Notes: generated by a model from the letters alone, not told the origin. A stretch of DNA of 64,000 nt from Sepioteuthis lessoniana (GCA_963585895.1 CAUZXS010002466.1:1-64000), one strand, 5' to 3'. Counted from the stretch's first letter, positions 40,016-51,419 are shown. Numbers and translations are program-made.

Positions 40016-40345
40016 ATCATCATGTCACGCTGCTTGCACAGATTTCCCTAACCCTCTCTTGCCACCCATCTCTATTGTCCATCGATCCCAGGAGGTCTTC
40101 CAGGCTACATCCTGTATCAGCACAGAGCTGTTGTATATAGGTTCTAGCTGGTCGTCCTACCTTTACTCATCCTTGTGGAGGGGCCCACTGGAGTACATTG
40201 CTTGCACAGATTTCTATTATCCATCGATCCCAGGAGGTCTTCCAGGCTACATCCTGTATCAGCATAGAGCTGTTGTATATAGGTTCTAGCTGGTCGTCCT
40301 ACCTTTACTCATCCTTGTGGAGGGGCCCACTGGAGTACATTGCTT
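40016..40345 (-). mobile_element. RTE-like LINE 3' end with internal tandem duplication
   Basis: Starts on the left with 'atcatcatcatcatg', the (GAT)n-type LINE tail. Then 'ccctaaccctctcttgccac', the WRERV-type end seen in other copies, follows. A segment of about 142-168 bp is present twice (40032-40199 and 40200-40345), beginning 'gcttgcacagatttc' and including 'tcgatcccaggaggtcttcc'. The second copy lacks about 26 bp. 5' truncated. Confidence 0.75.
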
Positions 40346-40377
40346 AAAATGCCACTCAAAAAATAGATAGATGGGAA

Positions 40378-40648
40378 TCACACAAGAATGTTATGTTCTG
40401 TTTTTAAACAAATCCTGGATGCAATACCCTACAAAACAGCAGCTGTACAGCTACCTACCTCTCATCTCACAAACCATTCAAGCTAAACAAGACATGTGGG
40501 ACATTGCTGGAGAATCAAGGATGAACACATAAGCAATGTTCTCTAATGGACTCCTGCATACAGATATCCAGTGTTGACCGATCAACAAAGACACATACAT
40601 CAGCTATGTGTAGACACAAGATGCAGCCTTGAGGGCCTGCTTGGTGTC
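40378..40648 (+). mobile_element. RTE-like LINE 3' region (5' side of Ret-D insertion)
   Basis: Broken forward frames match the LINE C-terminus: 'SVFKQILDAIPYKT', 'RHVGHCWRIKDEHIS', 'LTDQQRHTYISYV.TQDAAL'. It continues after the Ret-D at 41220. It points away from the LINE at 40016-40345, so two truncated LINE ends lie head to head. Confidence 0.75.
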
Positions 40649-41219
40649 TTGCCCAGTCGGCTGGGGCTGTAGAATATGCCGACTGCACCTCTGCAGAGGG
40701 GTAAGACCACCCCAATGAAAGGTCCTGGATATGACACTAAACAATCTGATGGTTAGGTTCCAGTGATCCTGGAGCTTCGGGGAATGCGGAGTACCCCTTT
40801 ATTGCCATCGCTCCCAGGTCCACTCTGGCCTGGCGTAGTAGCACCTGATAGGGCCCTATCTATGGGTTAAATAGAACTAATGGTATACGTACGCTAAACT
40901 GAATTGTTTGTTTAAACTGAATAGATTGAAATGGAAATGTTATTGACAATTAAACTGTACTTACATTTAAACTGCGTGCTTATGCTTATGTGAATTATTT
41001 GAAATTGAACTGTTTTTAACATTGAAACTGTACTTACACTAAACTGAATTGTTACATATAACTGCTTGAATAGTTTGAAATAGAAATGTTCTTGACAATT
41101 AAACTATGTACTCATGCTAAACTGAATTGTTTGAAATAGAACTGATTATTTACATAAAAATGCATTTGGCATTAAATAACATACAAAGGTTGATATGCCA
41201 TAAAACTCAACAAACCAAA
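40649..41219 (+). mobile_element. Ret-D retroposon inserted in a LINE
   Basis: Starts 'ttgcccagtcggctggggct', has one head module, tail units (actgaattgtttgaaataga type), and an intact hairpin with 'ctcaacaaaccaaa'. Flanked by ctgcttggtgtc (40637-40648) and ctgctaggagtc (41220-41231), a 12-bp duplication with two changes. About 571 bp. Confidence 0.87.
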
Positions 41220-41300
41220 CTGCTAGGAGTCATGGATGATGAGAGAGAGAGAGAGAGTCAGGGAACTCTGTGCTATTAGTGTTAATGATGACGATTGTTA
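41220..41300 (+). mobile_element. RTE-like LINE extreme 3' end
   Basis: The forward frame gives 'ERERVRELCAISVNDDD', the LINE C-terminus, then a 'gatgatgacgat' tail. Completes the LINE interrupted at 40648. Confidence 0.75.
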
Positions 41301-42214
41301 CAAACTAGTTCCACCTTTCAAAACCACTCTGCTTACTGACTTTCCAAGCCAGTCACTGATGATAGCAATGGCCAAACTAAAAACTGGGTGGGCAAAAGGA
41401 AATCATATTACTCTACTGATCATAGGTAAGATAACCACTTTATACACTAGGTGAGGTAATATTCCGTGGAGGGTGGATTACCCATGTACTTGGTCACTTA
41501 CATTTTTCACTGTCTACTAATTTACCAAGCTAGTACAAAGACTATATTTAAGATGAATGGTGATGGTATACAAGGATAATTAGATTCATGCTTTTTATTC
41601 TTTAGAACAAAGGCAATACACGCAGTCACAACTATAATTCAGACATGATTTGACAATTCTGTTTTCTGAGCTGTAAAACCATATATAGTCATTTAGCGTG
41701 GGGTAGCCACGCCCGACTCAAAGTTAAAATGATGAGATATCCAAAATACTATTTCTGTTCTCTGATCAGATAACCATGACTCTATATTGCACTTCTATAT
41801 GCAGACATATAGACATTTGTAAGACAGATAAATATATCTTGTTAGTGCCATAATAAATGATAATCTGATTGTGACAAGTCTTGGACCAGAACAGTCACTT
41901 ATTTTCATCTGCTGATTAGCTGGGGGTTGACTTGGAATGATATAGTTTCAATACAATAATTCCCTCAGATATTTGCTCTCTCCCATGATATCAAAAACAA
42001 AATCAGGAAGACTAACAGGAGAATTAGGCTCTGGGAAGTGTGAGTTCTAGTTTCTGGAGGGTGTTCATATGAAATGACACGAGCACCTGACAACCTGAAT
42101 TTAGCATGGATTTATCTTCATATAGAGAAAAACTAAATCTGTTTCATATATAAATTTAAAAAAAACCCTGCAAATATTTAGTTTAATTAATTGATAGATT
42201 TTAACTGCATGTCA
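41301..42214. other. Non-repetitive sequence, no gene recognised
   Basis: Composition is moderately balanced near 41300-41500 and 41880-42100. No homology to the window's repeats and no convincing reading frame or splice pattern. Confidence 0.4.
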
Positions 42215-42595
42215 ATTCTTCTAGGGGTATTTTATGCCTAGAGTTTAAGGAATCATGTTCATCGTAAAGTCATTATTACATTTTTTTGTGTTATTGTTTT
42301 TTAAGAAGTTTTTCTCTTTTTTTAATTTTTTTAACCAGGTCCTATTGAATACAAATAATTTTTAAAACAGATTTATTTGACCCATAGATGATCTCCTTGC
42401 AGGTACTATCACTCTAAATCAGAATAGACCTAGGAGTAATGGCAATGAAGAGACACTCCACACACCTCAGATCTCTAGAACTGGAATATCAGTTTCGTCT
42501 CATAGTCAGGACACTCCTTTTGGAGGCAGCCTTACTCCTCTGAAGAAGATTCAGTCAACATATTCTAAGCCCCACCAACCAGGCGGGTAAATGCT
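42215..42595 (-). mobile_element. Ret-D' retroposon copy, reverse strand
   Basis: The inverted tail side (ttttatgcctagagtttaag) is at the left. Then 'atttgacccatagatga', 'ggtactatcactctaaatca', 'taggagtaatggcaatgaag' and 'gtcaggacactcctttt', with the head (gcagtcaacatattctaagc type) at the right. Confidence 0.78.
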
Positions 42596-42599
42596 TAGA

Positions 42600-43150
42600 A
42601 GCATAATTATTAAAAAAAAAAACCTCAAAAACTACATTTTAAATAGAACAGTATTCAGCCGAAGAACTGGCCTATTAAATATAACAAATAATAAAATATA
42701 CTAACCCAGCCTTTATATTATTGCAAATGATTTTTGTGTAATACATTGGTTTACTAAGACATAAGTATTGGTAACATGGGTGGTAGATTATAAGGTTTTA
42801 GTAAAGTCCCCACTCTCCAAGGATCTTTATTAACATTAGTTTATCCATGATATACTAACACTGAATAAACAAAATTAAAGACGAGCTAAAATCATTTATA
42901 AATATTTAATATAGTAGTATGAAAAGAAAAGAATGCATAAATGTGTCCCTATAGTTAGAATTATACATATATTGTTCTATGAACAAGCAGTATGTAGAAG
43001 GGGTACAAAATGGAAAAAGGCTTGTTTTGATAAGTTTAGGTAATGTAGCTTTATCATTCCTTGGCAGGATCAAAAATTTCTATAGAAGAGGAAAAACAGT
43101 CTGAAAATGGATTTTTGTAAGTGTCATGTGACCCACTCTGGGGCTTTTAC
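42600..43150. other. AT-rich sequence, nothing recognised
   Basis: No supported gene, RNA or repeat. Confidence 0.4.
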
Positions 43151-43151
43151 A

Positions 43152-43376
43152 GGTTTGGTTTGGTTTGGTTTGGTTAATGGCATATCAACATTTGTTGGTT
43201 ATTTAATGCTAAAACCATCCTTCTAAAAGAACAGCAAGTGTACTATTTAATCCATAGATAGAGTATTAGTCCAAAAGTGAAACAAAATAGCACAAATTGA
43301 GTTTGAACTCACTTAAGATAAAGTTGCAGTCCAGCACTTAAGTCCTTATTGCGTGAGGCCTTCCTAACTCCTAAGA
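43152..43376 (-). mobile_element. SINE-A, reverse strand
   Basis: Starts with repeated 'ggttt' units (inverted AAACC tail), then the inverted hairpin 'atggcatatcaacatttgtt'/'ggttatttaatgc', 'taatccatagatagagtatt' and inverted box B (gagtttgaactcac), to the head 'attgcgtgaggcc'. Confidence 0.8.
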
Positions 43377-43379
43377 GAG

Positions 43380-43984
43380 ATAAATATTTGTTGCATCCCT
43401 ACAATTGGAAAAAAAGGGATTTAAATTTTTAATGTAAAAACACAATGCAAAAACTAAATATGCCAAACTATCTGAATCAGACCCTTCTTGAAATTGATTT
43501 ATACACAAGTATACATGGCGTATCTAAAATCTGACAAAAACATTGTCATTGTGTATCTACTCACCTCTTAAAGGGTCTGTATGCCTAGAAAATCAGCATT
43601 TGAAATTGACTCAAATTTCTAATTTCATGAAACATCCTGTAATTTAGCATATTTTTAGTTTGGTAAAATATATAAGAATATTTTTTATAGGAACAGTTTT
43701 CTATATTTGTAGTCTGTTTTGATCTTTTTTTTCTTAATTCATCATTTATAGATTGGTATTTAGATAATGGTTTACAAACAATAAGATGATGATAAAATAA
43801 AGATTGTTCTCATTTATAGAAAAATGAAGGAAAACTTTTACCTGTAACATATACCAAGTGACAGATTCATTTAATATACAAATAGAAACATGAAAATTTA
43901 GACACATGGCCACAAAATTGGGAGGGTTTTGAGAAGGACTGGTCTTTGATGTCTATCTTACACCAAGCTAGATTCTAACTCAAT
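43380..43984. other. AT-rich sequence with a possible MITE end
   Basis: A string 'ttcatgaaacatcctgtaa' near 43624 resembles the right end of the MITE at 24469-24766. No other feature. Confidence 0.35.
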
Positions 43985-44520
43985 TTCTTTCTCGCTCTCT
44001 CTCTCTCTCTCTCTTACTCATTCTTACTTTCTCTCTCAGTCTCTTTTTCTCTTTTACTCCCTCTCAGTTTCCCCTCTACCTTCTATCTCTCCCTTTTTCT
44101 CCAATGTTCTGTTTCTATCACTCACTCTCTTCCTCTTATTGTCTTCTCTCTTTCACTCACTCTTACTTCCCTTTCTTTCTCTCTCCCATTCTCTCTCTTT
44201 CACTCTTTTTTGATATTTCCATCTCTCTTACTCCATCTCTTTTTCTTTTTTGTTCTCTCTCTCTCTCTCTCTTTCACTTCCTCTCTCTCTCTCTCTCACT
44301 CTCACCTTCTCACTCACTCTGTAGCTCTTTCTATCTTTTTATCTCTTTTATTTGCTCACTTTTTTCTCCCACTCTCTATCTTTCTGTCTCTCATTTGCTC
44401 CCCTACTCTTACTGTCTTATCTCTTTCACTTACTCTCTCTCTCTCTCCCTCTTTTTTACTCACGCTCATTTCCCTCTCTCTTCCTTTCACTCACTCTTTC
44501 TCCATATTCCCATCTGACTT
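43985..44520. repeat. ~535-bp CT-rich pyrimidine tract
   Basis: Almost pure C/T with interspersed A (ctctctct, tcactcact, ttctctttc). The overlapping forward Ser/Leu/Phe-rich frames are repeat translations. Confidence 0.95.
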
Positions 44521-45185
44521 TGAATCTTAATATTTTTCTTTTTCTTGCAATCTTTATTTTGCTTTTAGTTTTTGCAGTCTTCTCTAATTATACTTCCACA
44601 AATCAATGCATTTGTTAGTTTGGCTACAGTTCTTTTTTTGTTTGTTTGTTTGTTTGATTTGAATTTTTTTTTTTTTGTACATCAACCCTTGCCATTGTCA
44701 TTAGCCAATTCTTACTTTTTACAAATATCTCTTAAAAAAAACAAAGCAAAAGCAAACAATAAGAAAAAGAATATGTAGCTTCCATATTTTTAAAAAACAC
44801 TTTTAAATTCATTCTCCTTTTCTTTCATAAGTCAAATACATTTTTCATGATCCCACAAACCTCACTATTTTCATGCTTTCCAATCTGATTGCATATGAAA
44901 ATTCCACACAATCTGTATAAAATGGACATATGTTGCTGTTTATTCTTGATAAGCTGAACATTTTTATAGAATAAAATGTTGTTGACATATCACAACTCAA
45001 AACTTACCAGAAATTATTAAATATACCATTATTAATTATGTATAATATGCACCCTAACCTTTGGCAAAGAAATTCTGGAAAAAAAAACATCTCATTTATG
45101 ATATACATTGATTTTTTTAAATTTGTTGCAGCTAAATTCTTACTAAATTTAACATTACAACTTTTTAGGTGGTTTTTATTGACTA
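44521..45185. other. T-rich sequence, no gene recognised
   Basis: T and A runs and a (GTTT)n run near 44638. Nothing else. Confidence 0.45.
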
Positions 45186-45189
45186 GTTG

Positions 45190-45455
45190 TTGTAGTAAAG
45201 TTGGTGACCGTAGTCGAGGGCGACCAGAAGGCTTCCTTTTCAATAGCTACTACACCGAGGTGTAGGGGAGGGTGCTACTCTTTTCCCTGGATTGCTCCAC
45301 TTTACCCTCGATACATACCTTATAATGCTGAGTGTTAAGCAAGGAGGTATCAAGTAGCATTTTTAAAGTCTTTGGTATGACGCAACCTGGGATTGAACCC
45401 AGGTCTCCCGGATCATTGGCGAACACTCTACCCACTGGGCCAATGAGCCGGTTAT
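45190..45455 (-). mobile_element. SINE-B, reverse strand, full length
   Basis: From 'gtaaagttggtgaccgtagt' through 'ccgaggtgtaggggagggtg' to the head 'actgggccaatgagccggtt'. No (TA)n. Close to the 34268 copy. Confidence 0.92.
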
Positions 45456-45911
45456 TGCTTATATAATCTTCTGAAATACCAAATTTACACAGTATTTAGA
45501 GCAAAGGCAATTACGTGTTCATATTAAAATCTAACAAACTTGAAAATAAGTTCAGAATAGAAGCAACAAATTATGAACAAACATGCATTCCAGTAACTAT
45601 TTCTCTGTAGCAGTATAAAACAAAAGTGCTTCTAACATATTAATTAGTTTAGTGTGTAGATATAACTTACTTTTGGTTATGTGATCCTGAACATGGTGAC
45701 ACACATGGCTGAAAAAGGAAATATTTAATATTTGTGTATAGCATGCTCTCATAGCTTTTAGGCTTAAAAATTTGAAAAAAGTGTGTTTTATACTCTAATG
45801 ATTATAGTACTCTTATGACTGTCCGGAATAAAACTTTTTTCTATTTTTTTTAAGGGCTTTTGTAATCTTTTTATCATGTTAAATCCTAACATTGTCGTTG
45901 ATCTAAATTAT

Positions 45912-46152
45912 GTGGGTAGTCCTCATAGCATTGTACCTGACATGCTGGACTGCAACATCATAGTAAGCAAGTTCAAACTCTAGTGATGCTATTATGTTCC
46001 CTTTCAGTCTACTATTCTTGGGAAAGGCATGAACCCCCTTATCCCTCACAGCTATGGGTTTAATTGTGCCAATCTTGTTCTTATATAAGGATGGCTTTGG
46101 CATTAAACAACCTGTGAAAGAGGACTTGTTATTAAACAAAGAAACCGAACTA
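45912..46152 (+). mobile_element. SINE-A
   Basis: Worn head (gtagtcctcatagcattgta), box B region 'agttcaaactctagtg', core 'attcttgggaaaggcatgaa', 'aggatggctttggcattaaa' and a diverged hairpin (caacctgtgaaagaggac), ending 'aaacaaagaaaccg'. Confidence 0.82.
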
Positions 46153-46604
46153 AACCTATCTAAAACAATTCTTACAACCAAATATCTTCACTATTTTTGC
46201 ATCCTTTTTATGAATGAATATTATAACTGTGCTCTACTTAGAAGGCCTGTCTAGAGCCCACCTGGCATTCATGCCAGGTAGGTGATATTAAGTTGATCAA
46301 TAGATGCCAGTGGGGCCTTCTCCCAATGCAATACCTTCTTGGTAGGGCTGAATTTATTGCTTGGTACCTGAGGTGCCCCAAATAAGAAATGCCGAGAGAA
46401 TAACCATGCATGAATCTTGATTATTGCATGGTTCCCCCCTCCTTTTAGATAAAGGGTTTTTGTATTAATGCAATGAACTATTTCAGTAAACCCTACATTT
46501 ACCCAAGAGAGAGTGAGATACTTATCCTTTTGCCTGATTTAGTCAGGGGGAGCTGCTCATGTAGCATCTCTTGGGCAAGAATTACTGGGTGGAGCCCATC
46601 TTTC
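46153..46604. other. Sequence without recognised gene
   Basis: Includes imperfect repeats such as 'gcctgtctagagcccacctgg/catgccaggtagg' (short inverted 'cctggcatt..atgccagg' near 46261-46282). Possibly an unclassified repeat. Confidence 0.35.
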
Positions 46605-46834
46605 TCTACATTTGATTTGAATTTAAAGTTATCCTTCTCCAATGCTGGTTGTCTAACCAAAGTTAAATATCCCAGTCTACCCTATTATTTACTCATAGCT
46701 GGAGAGGGAACAGTTCAATTAATACCCTTCCTAGGGTTATTAGTACCATTTGAAATGCAAACAGTCTTATTCTAGATTTGAACTCAAGTAGCCAAGTCCA
46801 CAATAACTGTTACACCATGTACATCTCCAAGTAG
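46605..46834 (-). mobile_element. SINE-C, reverse strand, 3' truncated
   Basis: Shows 'tatccttctccaatgctggt', 'agtctaccctattatttact', 'tcctagggttattagtacca', inverted box B (gatttgaactcaagtag) and 'acaataactgttacaccatg'. The 3' end beyond the first block is missing. Confidence 0.82.
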
Positions 46835-46865
46835 ACAGTGATTCAAAAAGTTAGTTTATAACTAC

Positions 46866-46883
46866 AGATCTATCGATAGATCT
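46866..46883. repeat. Perfect 18-bp palindrome
   Basis: AGATCTATCGATAGATCT reads the same on both strands. Isolated, significance unknown. Confidence 0.9.
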
Positions 46884-47178
46884 ATTGAAATGTAAAAATC
46901 TACCTATCTACTTAATTTGCCAAAATATGAAATGTCACCCTGGGAATTACGAGGACTCTTTTGTTTTATTGACTATCAAAAATCAAATTGGATTTTGCAC
47001 TGTAAAAAGTTCCAATTATTGGTTCCTCTCAGGTCATATGTTAACAATATTAAAAAGGAAAGACAAAAAAAACAAGTATTTGATAGCAGTTATATCCTTT
47101 TTAAATTGATAGAAAATAAATCTAAAAAGAAAATCTCATGAATATATTTATCAACTTGTGGACATTGATTTTCTAAAA

Positions 47179-47180
<2 letters not shown>

Positions 47181-47215
<35 letters not shown>
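47181..47215. repeat. (TA)n microsatellite
   Basis: TA run of about 35 bp immediately upstream of the Tc1-like fossil. Confidence 0.93.
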
Positions 47216-47218
<3 letters not shown>

Positions 47219-47224
47219 AATGAT

Positions 47225-48480
47225 GTCAGGGATTACAGATATACGCTGCATAACAAATTATTAACAAGGTGACAATTTTCCATTTTGTCCAAAAACTACA
47301 AGGAATTTTACAAACTTTTCACAGAATGATAGCAGCAGTTATCCGAGTATGCTGAGTAAAAACTGTAAGATTCTGTGCAAGTATAAACAAACTGCAGCCA
47401 TTTGCGTGAGTAATACGATACTTCAGTGTTCCAGATTATTAACGAGTGACTTCATAATTGTGCAATTATGTGTCACAAGTGTGACTTGACCACTTCTGAG
47501 GAGTCTTTTATTGCATCTGAACTTGCAAAAGGTAAATCAGCATTAGAAATATCCAAAATAATTGGAAGATATCACCAAATTATGAAAAAAATTGTTGCTG
47601 CTTCTATGAAGATATGTGAGAGAACTGATAAGGGTCACTCAAGGGTTGTTTCCCAACGTTTTCTGTCACAAATTAAACAGGAAGCTGCAAATAACCTAGG
47701 GCTAACCAGTGGAGAACTTCTCAGATGTAATGGAAAAACAACTGTGTCCAATACAACTTGATGTTGTCTTCTGAGAATGTTTGGACATCAGTGAGACCAA
47801 TGTTAACATCTCCAATGACAAAAATACACATACAGAAGTGTCTGAAATGAATAGAAGATAGCATGAAGGTCAACATTTTGAATGCTTTGTTCATATGAAT
47901 TTTGTCCTACTCTTGATAGCCCTGATGGTTGAAACAAAGGATGGTTCATGAATAAATGATATTATCATCAGAGGCTGGTATTATTGGAAGTATCATGATT
48001 AGTCAATGAAGAATGTTTAATGGTATTAAGATAATTGCAAGTGCTTATATTGCTTTCCTGAGAGAGCACCTTGAATCCTGGTTAAAGAAGCTGAGGATCA
48101 TCTTCAGGAAAACCATTTTATTACTGGAAGATAGTGTTCCCTCAAATGCAGTGCATAATACTATACAGTAACTGCAACAATTAGGTTTATGTAGACCTTG
48201 GAAAATGAATTGTCTGGCCAATTCTCTACACTTAATATCAATTGAAAACTTGTTGGGTATTCTGAAGCAACAAGATATATGGTGTCTCAATATACATGAG
48301 ACCCATGTGACTGCTTATAACTCTACGAATAATAATGTGCTCTTTTTTGTTTCAGATTTGAAAATAGTATACTATAACAACTATTAACCCTCAATCAAAA
48401 TACTTTGGACAAGAGAGGGAAAATATTTTGTGTCCCTACTTTATTTGGTAACAAAATCATTGAAAACTGTATCAAAATAG
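47225..48480 (+). pseudogene. Degraded Tc1/mariner-superfamily transposon
   Basis: The intact 97-codon frame at 47468-47761 carries the N-terminal helix-turn-helix: FIASELAKGKSALEISKIIG resembles the paired-type DNA-binding domain of Tc1-like transposases. Downstream, in scattered frames, lie 'PDG.NKGW' and 'DSVPSNAVHNTIQ' (like the second catalytic D block). Then comes MNCLANSLHLISIENLLGIL (48205-), which corresponds to SPDLNPIENLWG and keeps the third-acidic-residue E. Many frame breaks. Terminal inverted repeats are not clearly visible, so the outer limits are approximate. Confidence 0.75.
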
Positions 48481-48619
48481 ATGCAAACCATTTATATGAT
48501 AATGATTTATTACTGAGATAAGAAACTCAAACAAAAATGATATGTTCTGGAATTTTATATAATAACAATTAAAAAAAATCATTGATTTGATTTCTAGCTC
48601 AAAGGATGGATTTTTTTTA

Positions 48620-48709
48620 CAGGGTGTGTTCCAAATGACTGCCATTGTGCTTGTCTCAGTTATAAATCATTATCATATTAATGAGTTGCATCTATTTTGA
48701 GACACTCTG
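48620..48709. mobile_element. 90-bp MITE with TA target duplication
   Basis: Ends CAGGGTGTGTTCCAAA and, inverted, CAGAGTGTCTCAAAA, flanked by TA on both sides. No coding. The size and TA target suit a Tc1/mariner-mobilised MITE. Confidence 0.65.
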
Positions 48710-48714
48710 TACAA

Positions 48715-49160
48715 GAACGGATGTTAATTTAGAAGCAAGGAGGACTTTTGGTTAGCAATAGGAAATATATATCATGTGGAATAACATTAGGGGATATCCA
48801 AAATTTGACATGTTCTATGAACCTGTGCCTTATACAAGTCATTTCAATAAAAGGATGACATATCCTTTATCAATCAAATTCACAGTCATATTTTTAGCTC
48901 TGTTGTTGATTTCTATTTATTTCATGTTGGTTTCTGTATTTATCCATAAAAATATGTATATGAAGCTATTAAAGTATTATTTTCTTATTTACATGAGTTT
49001 TAATTACACATCACTAATAATTTGGAACAGTTGTAATTTAAGAAAATTAGGTAAATGAAATTAGTTTCAGTGTACTTTTGCAGAACTTTACAATTTTTAC
49101 ACAGCATACACATATAACTGTTATATTGTCATCTGCTGATTCATGCAGAAATATACATAT
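48715..49160. other. AT-rich sequence with a featureless open frame
   Basis: A forward frame of 94 codons (48774-49058) has a hydrophobic middle (FTVIFLALLLISIYFMLVSV), which could be a chance membrane-like segment in T-rich DNA. No family recognised, no promoter or splice context. Confidence 0.25.
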
Positions 49161-49163
49161 ATA

Positions 49164-49828
49164 TGCTGGATACATACCGATGCAATGATAAAGACGCAGG
49201 AAGACTTCTTAAACAAAATATTTACCTCTCACTTTATTGCAAGGTTCGAAAAGGGTTACTCAAGGTTTGCGTGTGAGAGGGAGCTGGAGACCGAACAGAA
49301 ACTGTAATATTTTGACCCCATTGTTATGACCGTCAATGTTGTGTCTTTCTTGTTCTCCTGATGCTGGGGTCCACTCTTCTGGGTGCTGGCTTTCTTTACT
49401 GCATCTTATCAGCATCTTCTCTGGACCCCAACTCATCCGGGTCTCAAGGCCCCTTCAGCCTGATGTGGCTTTCCCTACCACATCTCGTATATCTCCCTCT
49501 CCAACGCTACTTGAACTCCAACTGCCCTGACTTCCGTCTTGACTGAGCTATATAATAGTTCCACGCCCATTCAATCGCCCACTTGATCTTTGAAATCGCA
49601 TGTTTAATTGTCATCAAGCGGAAATAACTGTCATGCAGTTCACAGGTCACTCTCTTCCGGTGCGTCAGTCTATGAGAGTATCATGGGATTTTTTAGCTCG
49701 TCTCATTTCATCAGCCAATTTCCACCCACGCGATTTCCTCTCATAACTGCCATTAGAATGAGTCACTTCCTTCCGGTGCATGACCTTGAATGGCATTTTG
49801 GGCTGGGGTCGAAGGCCAAAATACTACA
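49164..49828 (-). mobile_element. Solo LTR, family LTR-2
   Basis: On the reverse strand it starts TGTAGTATTTTGGCC and ends ...TATCCAGCA. It shares with 28584-29114 the TATA-type box (gagctatataatagttcc), 'atcaagcggaaataactgtc', 'cagttcacaggtcactct' and 'ctctcactttatt' (inverted AATAAAG). At 665 bp it is longer than the other copy. No internal retroelement genes adjoin it. An exact target duplication is not clear. Confidence 0.8.
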
Positions 49829-50217
49829 TAACTGGTGCTACCATTCTGAGAAAATTTCATTAAATTCCAGCTTGTGGTTTTTGGACAAAATGGAAAATTG
49901 TCACCTCATTAATAATTCATTACATAGTGTATATATAAAACAGAGAAGGTAATCATTACAGTTTGATTTTATTTGGTTTATTTGTTTAACGCTATATTGA
50001 CTTCTTATGGCTTATTTAATGGTGAAATTTGATTATTTTCTTAATGTCTGATTACAATCATAACTATATTTTCAATGTTTTATTGTATTTCACTTTTATC
50101 TGTCTATAATCATTTGTTTTCATACATTTATATGATATCAAGTGACTAATACTGATAATCCTTAATAAACAAACATTGCTCCAAACAAATATTTTTAATA
50201 AGAATAATTTGCACACA
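49829..50217. other. AT-rich sequence, nothing recognised
   Basis: Includes a possible worn SINE-A/Ret-D inverted tail (ttatttggtttatttgttta, 'cttatggcttatttaatgg') near 49970-50025. Confidence 0.4.
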
Positions 50218-50494
50218 ATTATACAATACCAAGTACTCCTATCTCATTCAAATTATTTTCAAACAAATGTATTTGACACATGGATGTGATCCAAAGTGGT
50301 ACTACCACTTTAAATCTAAGTAGACATGTGAGTAATGGCTATAAAGAGTAGATTTCTTACTTCCCAGAGCTCTCTATTGGAGCAGCCTCACCAATGAATT
50401 CAGTTTAGTGTCATATCCGGGATATGCTTTTGCGAGGATCTTAGCCCTACCTAGAGGATGCAGTCAGTATATTCAAAGTCCAGCTAACAGGGAA
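50218..50494 (-). mobile_element. Ret-D retroposon copy, reverse strand
   Basis: Inverted 'aagtactcctatctcattc' and 'atttgacacatggatgtgat' blocks, 'gagtaatggctataaagag', 'gtgtcatatccgggatatgc', and the head at the right (gatgcagtcagtatattcaa, 'gtccagctaac'). Confidence 0.78.
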
Positions 50495-50953
50495 ATCAAT
50501 AGTCATGGGTCTTTTCATGTCCCTGAAGACTGTCAGCATGACCTTCTTTACTGACTGCTGCACCCAGAATTTTTTCTTTTGTAGAAAATCAGTGTGTTTA
50601 CACTTTATGGAGTGTTTTCTATTTTTTTAAAATTCCTAGTAGTAAATCTATGTTTAGCTAATTTTTAAACATTTTTTTTTTACTGAAACATGCTCCTCAG
50701 TACATATCACACATTCTGCTGTAAATTTCACATGGTTTGCCTTTCTCAGCTACCAAAAAGCTGATGAGAGACCCCTGTTTAAGCCTTACAAATTGTTTGA
50801 TTTGCTGCCATTTTGAATAGCTTCAAAATAAATATTTTTGTACAATTTGAATAATTTCAGATAATGTAGAGTTTACCTTTATGGTAAAAAATTCTGAAAA
50901 AAATTATTTTGCCTTTTTTTACCAAATTTCCACTTATTTATTGAATGACCATC
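50495..50953 (-). pseudogene. Deleted mariner-like transposon (Mar family)
   Basis: Collinear with 36983 and 62038: 'tgtccctgaagactgtcagc', 'cagaattttttcttttgtag', 'cacattctgctgtaaatttc', and the right end 'ccacttatttattgaatgacc'. The left end is less clear because a Ret-D abuts it. Confidence 0.7.
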
Positions 50954-50977
50954 ACACACACGCACACACACACATAT

Positions 50978-51185
50978 ATAAGGTAAAACGGAAGAAAAAT
51001 ATGTTTGATGTTTGTTTATTTCCCATGTTTCAACTTCAATCTTCTTTTGAATGCAAAAATGTATCATCAAAATTTTTTGCATTCAAAAAAAGATTGAAGC
51101 CGAAAAGCGTTGGCAAATAAACAAACCAGCAAACATATTTTTCTTCTATTTTATCTTTTCTATGTACATTCTGTCAGATTCAACT
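50978..51185. mobile_element. Small fold-back element related to the 33316 element
   Basis: The left arm (aggtaaaacggaagaaaaat ... aatgtatcatcaaaa, 50978-51071) pairs with the right arm (ttttgcattcaaaaaaagat ... tattttatctttt). Sequence after the right arm (tacattctgtcagattcaac) matches the outer arm of 33316-33962, so both belong to one family with different internal lengths. Confidence 0.78.
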
Positions 51186-51346
51186 CATTTCTTTCTACAT
51201 ATATATGTATATATATATATATTGCCTGCTTCTCTTCTTTGTTCTATTTTGATTTTTATTTTCTATGGAATAATGATTTCATTCGGATGATAATCTAATG
51301 GCAAAACATACTACTGTGATTTTCCATACTGTCTTCCTTTTTCTCA

Positions 51347-51351
<5 letters not shown>

Positions 51352-51417
<66 letters not shown>
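51352..51417. repeat. (TA)n(TG)n microsatellite
   Basis: A TA run of about 50 bp continues into a TG run of about 16 bp. Confidence 0.95.
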
Positions 51418-51418
<1 letters not shown>

Positions 51419-51419
51419 A

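Noticed and set aside
44104-44618. Three overlapping Ser/Leu/Phe-rich open frames
   Set aside because: They are translations of a CT-rich simple-sequence tract in different frames, with no domain or codon signature.
48774-49058. Possible small membrane protein
   Set aside because: T-rich DNA commonly yields such hydrophobic stretches. No promoter, splice signals or family similarity.
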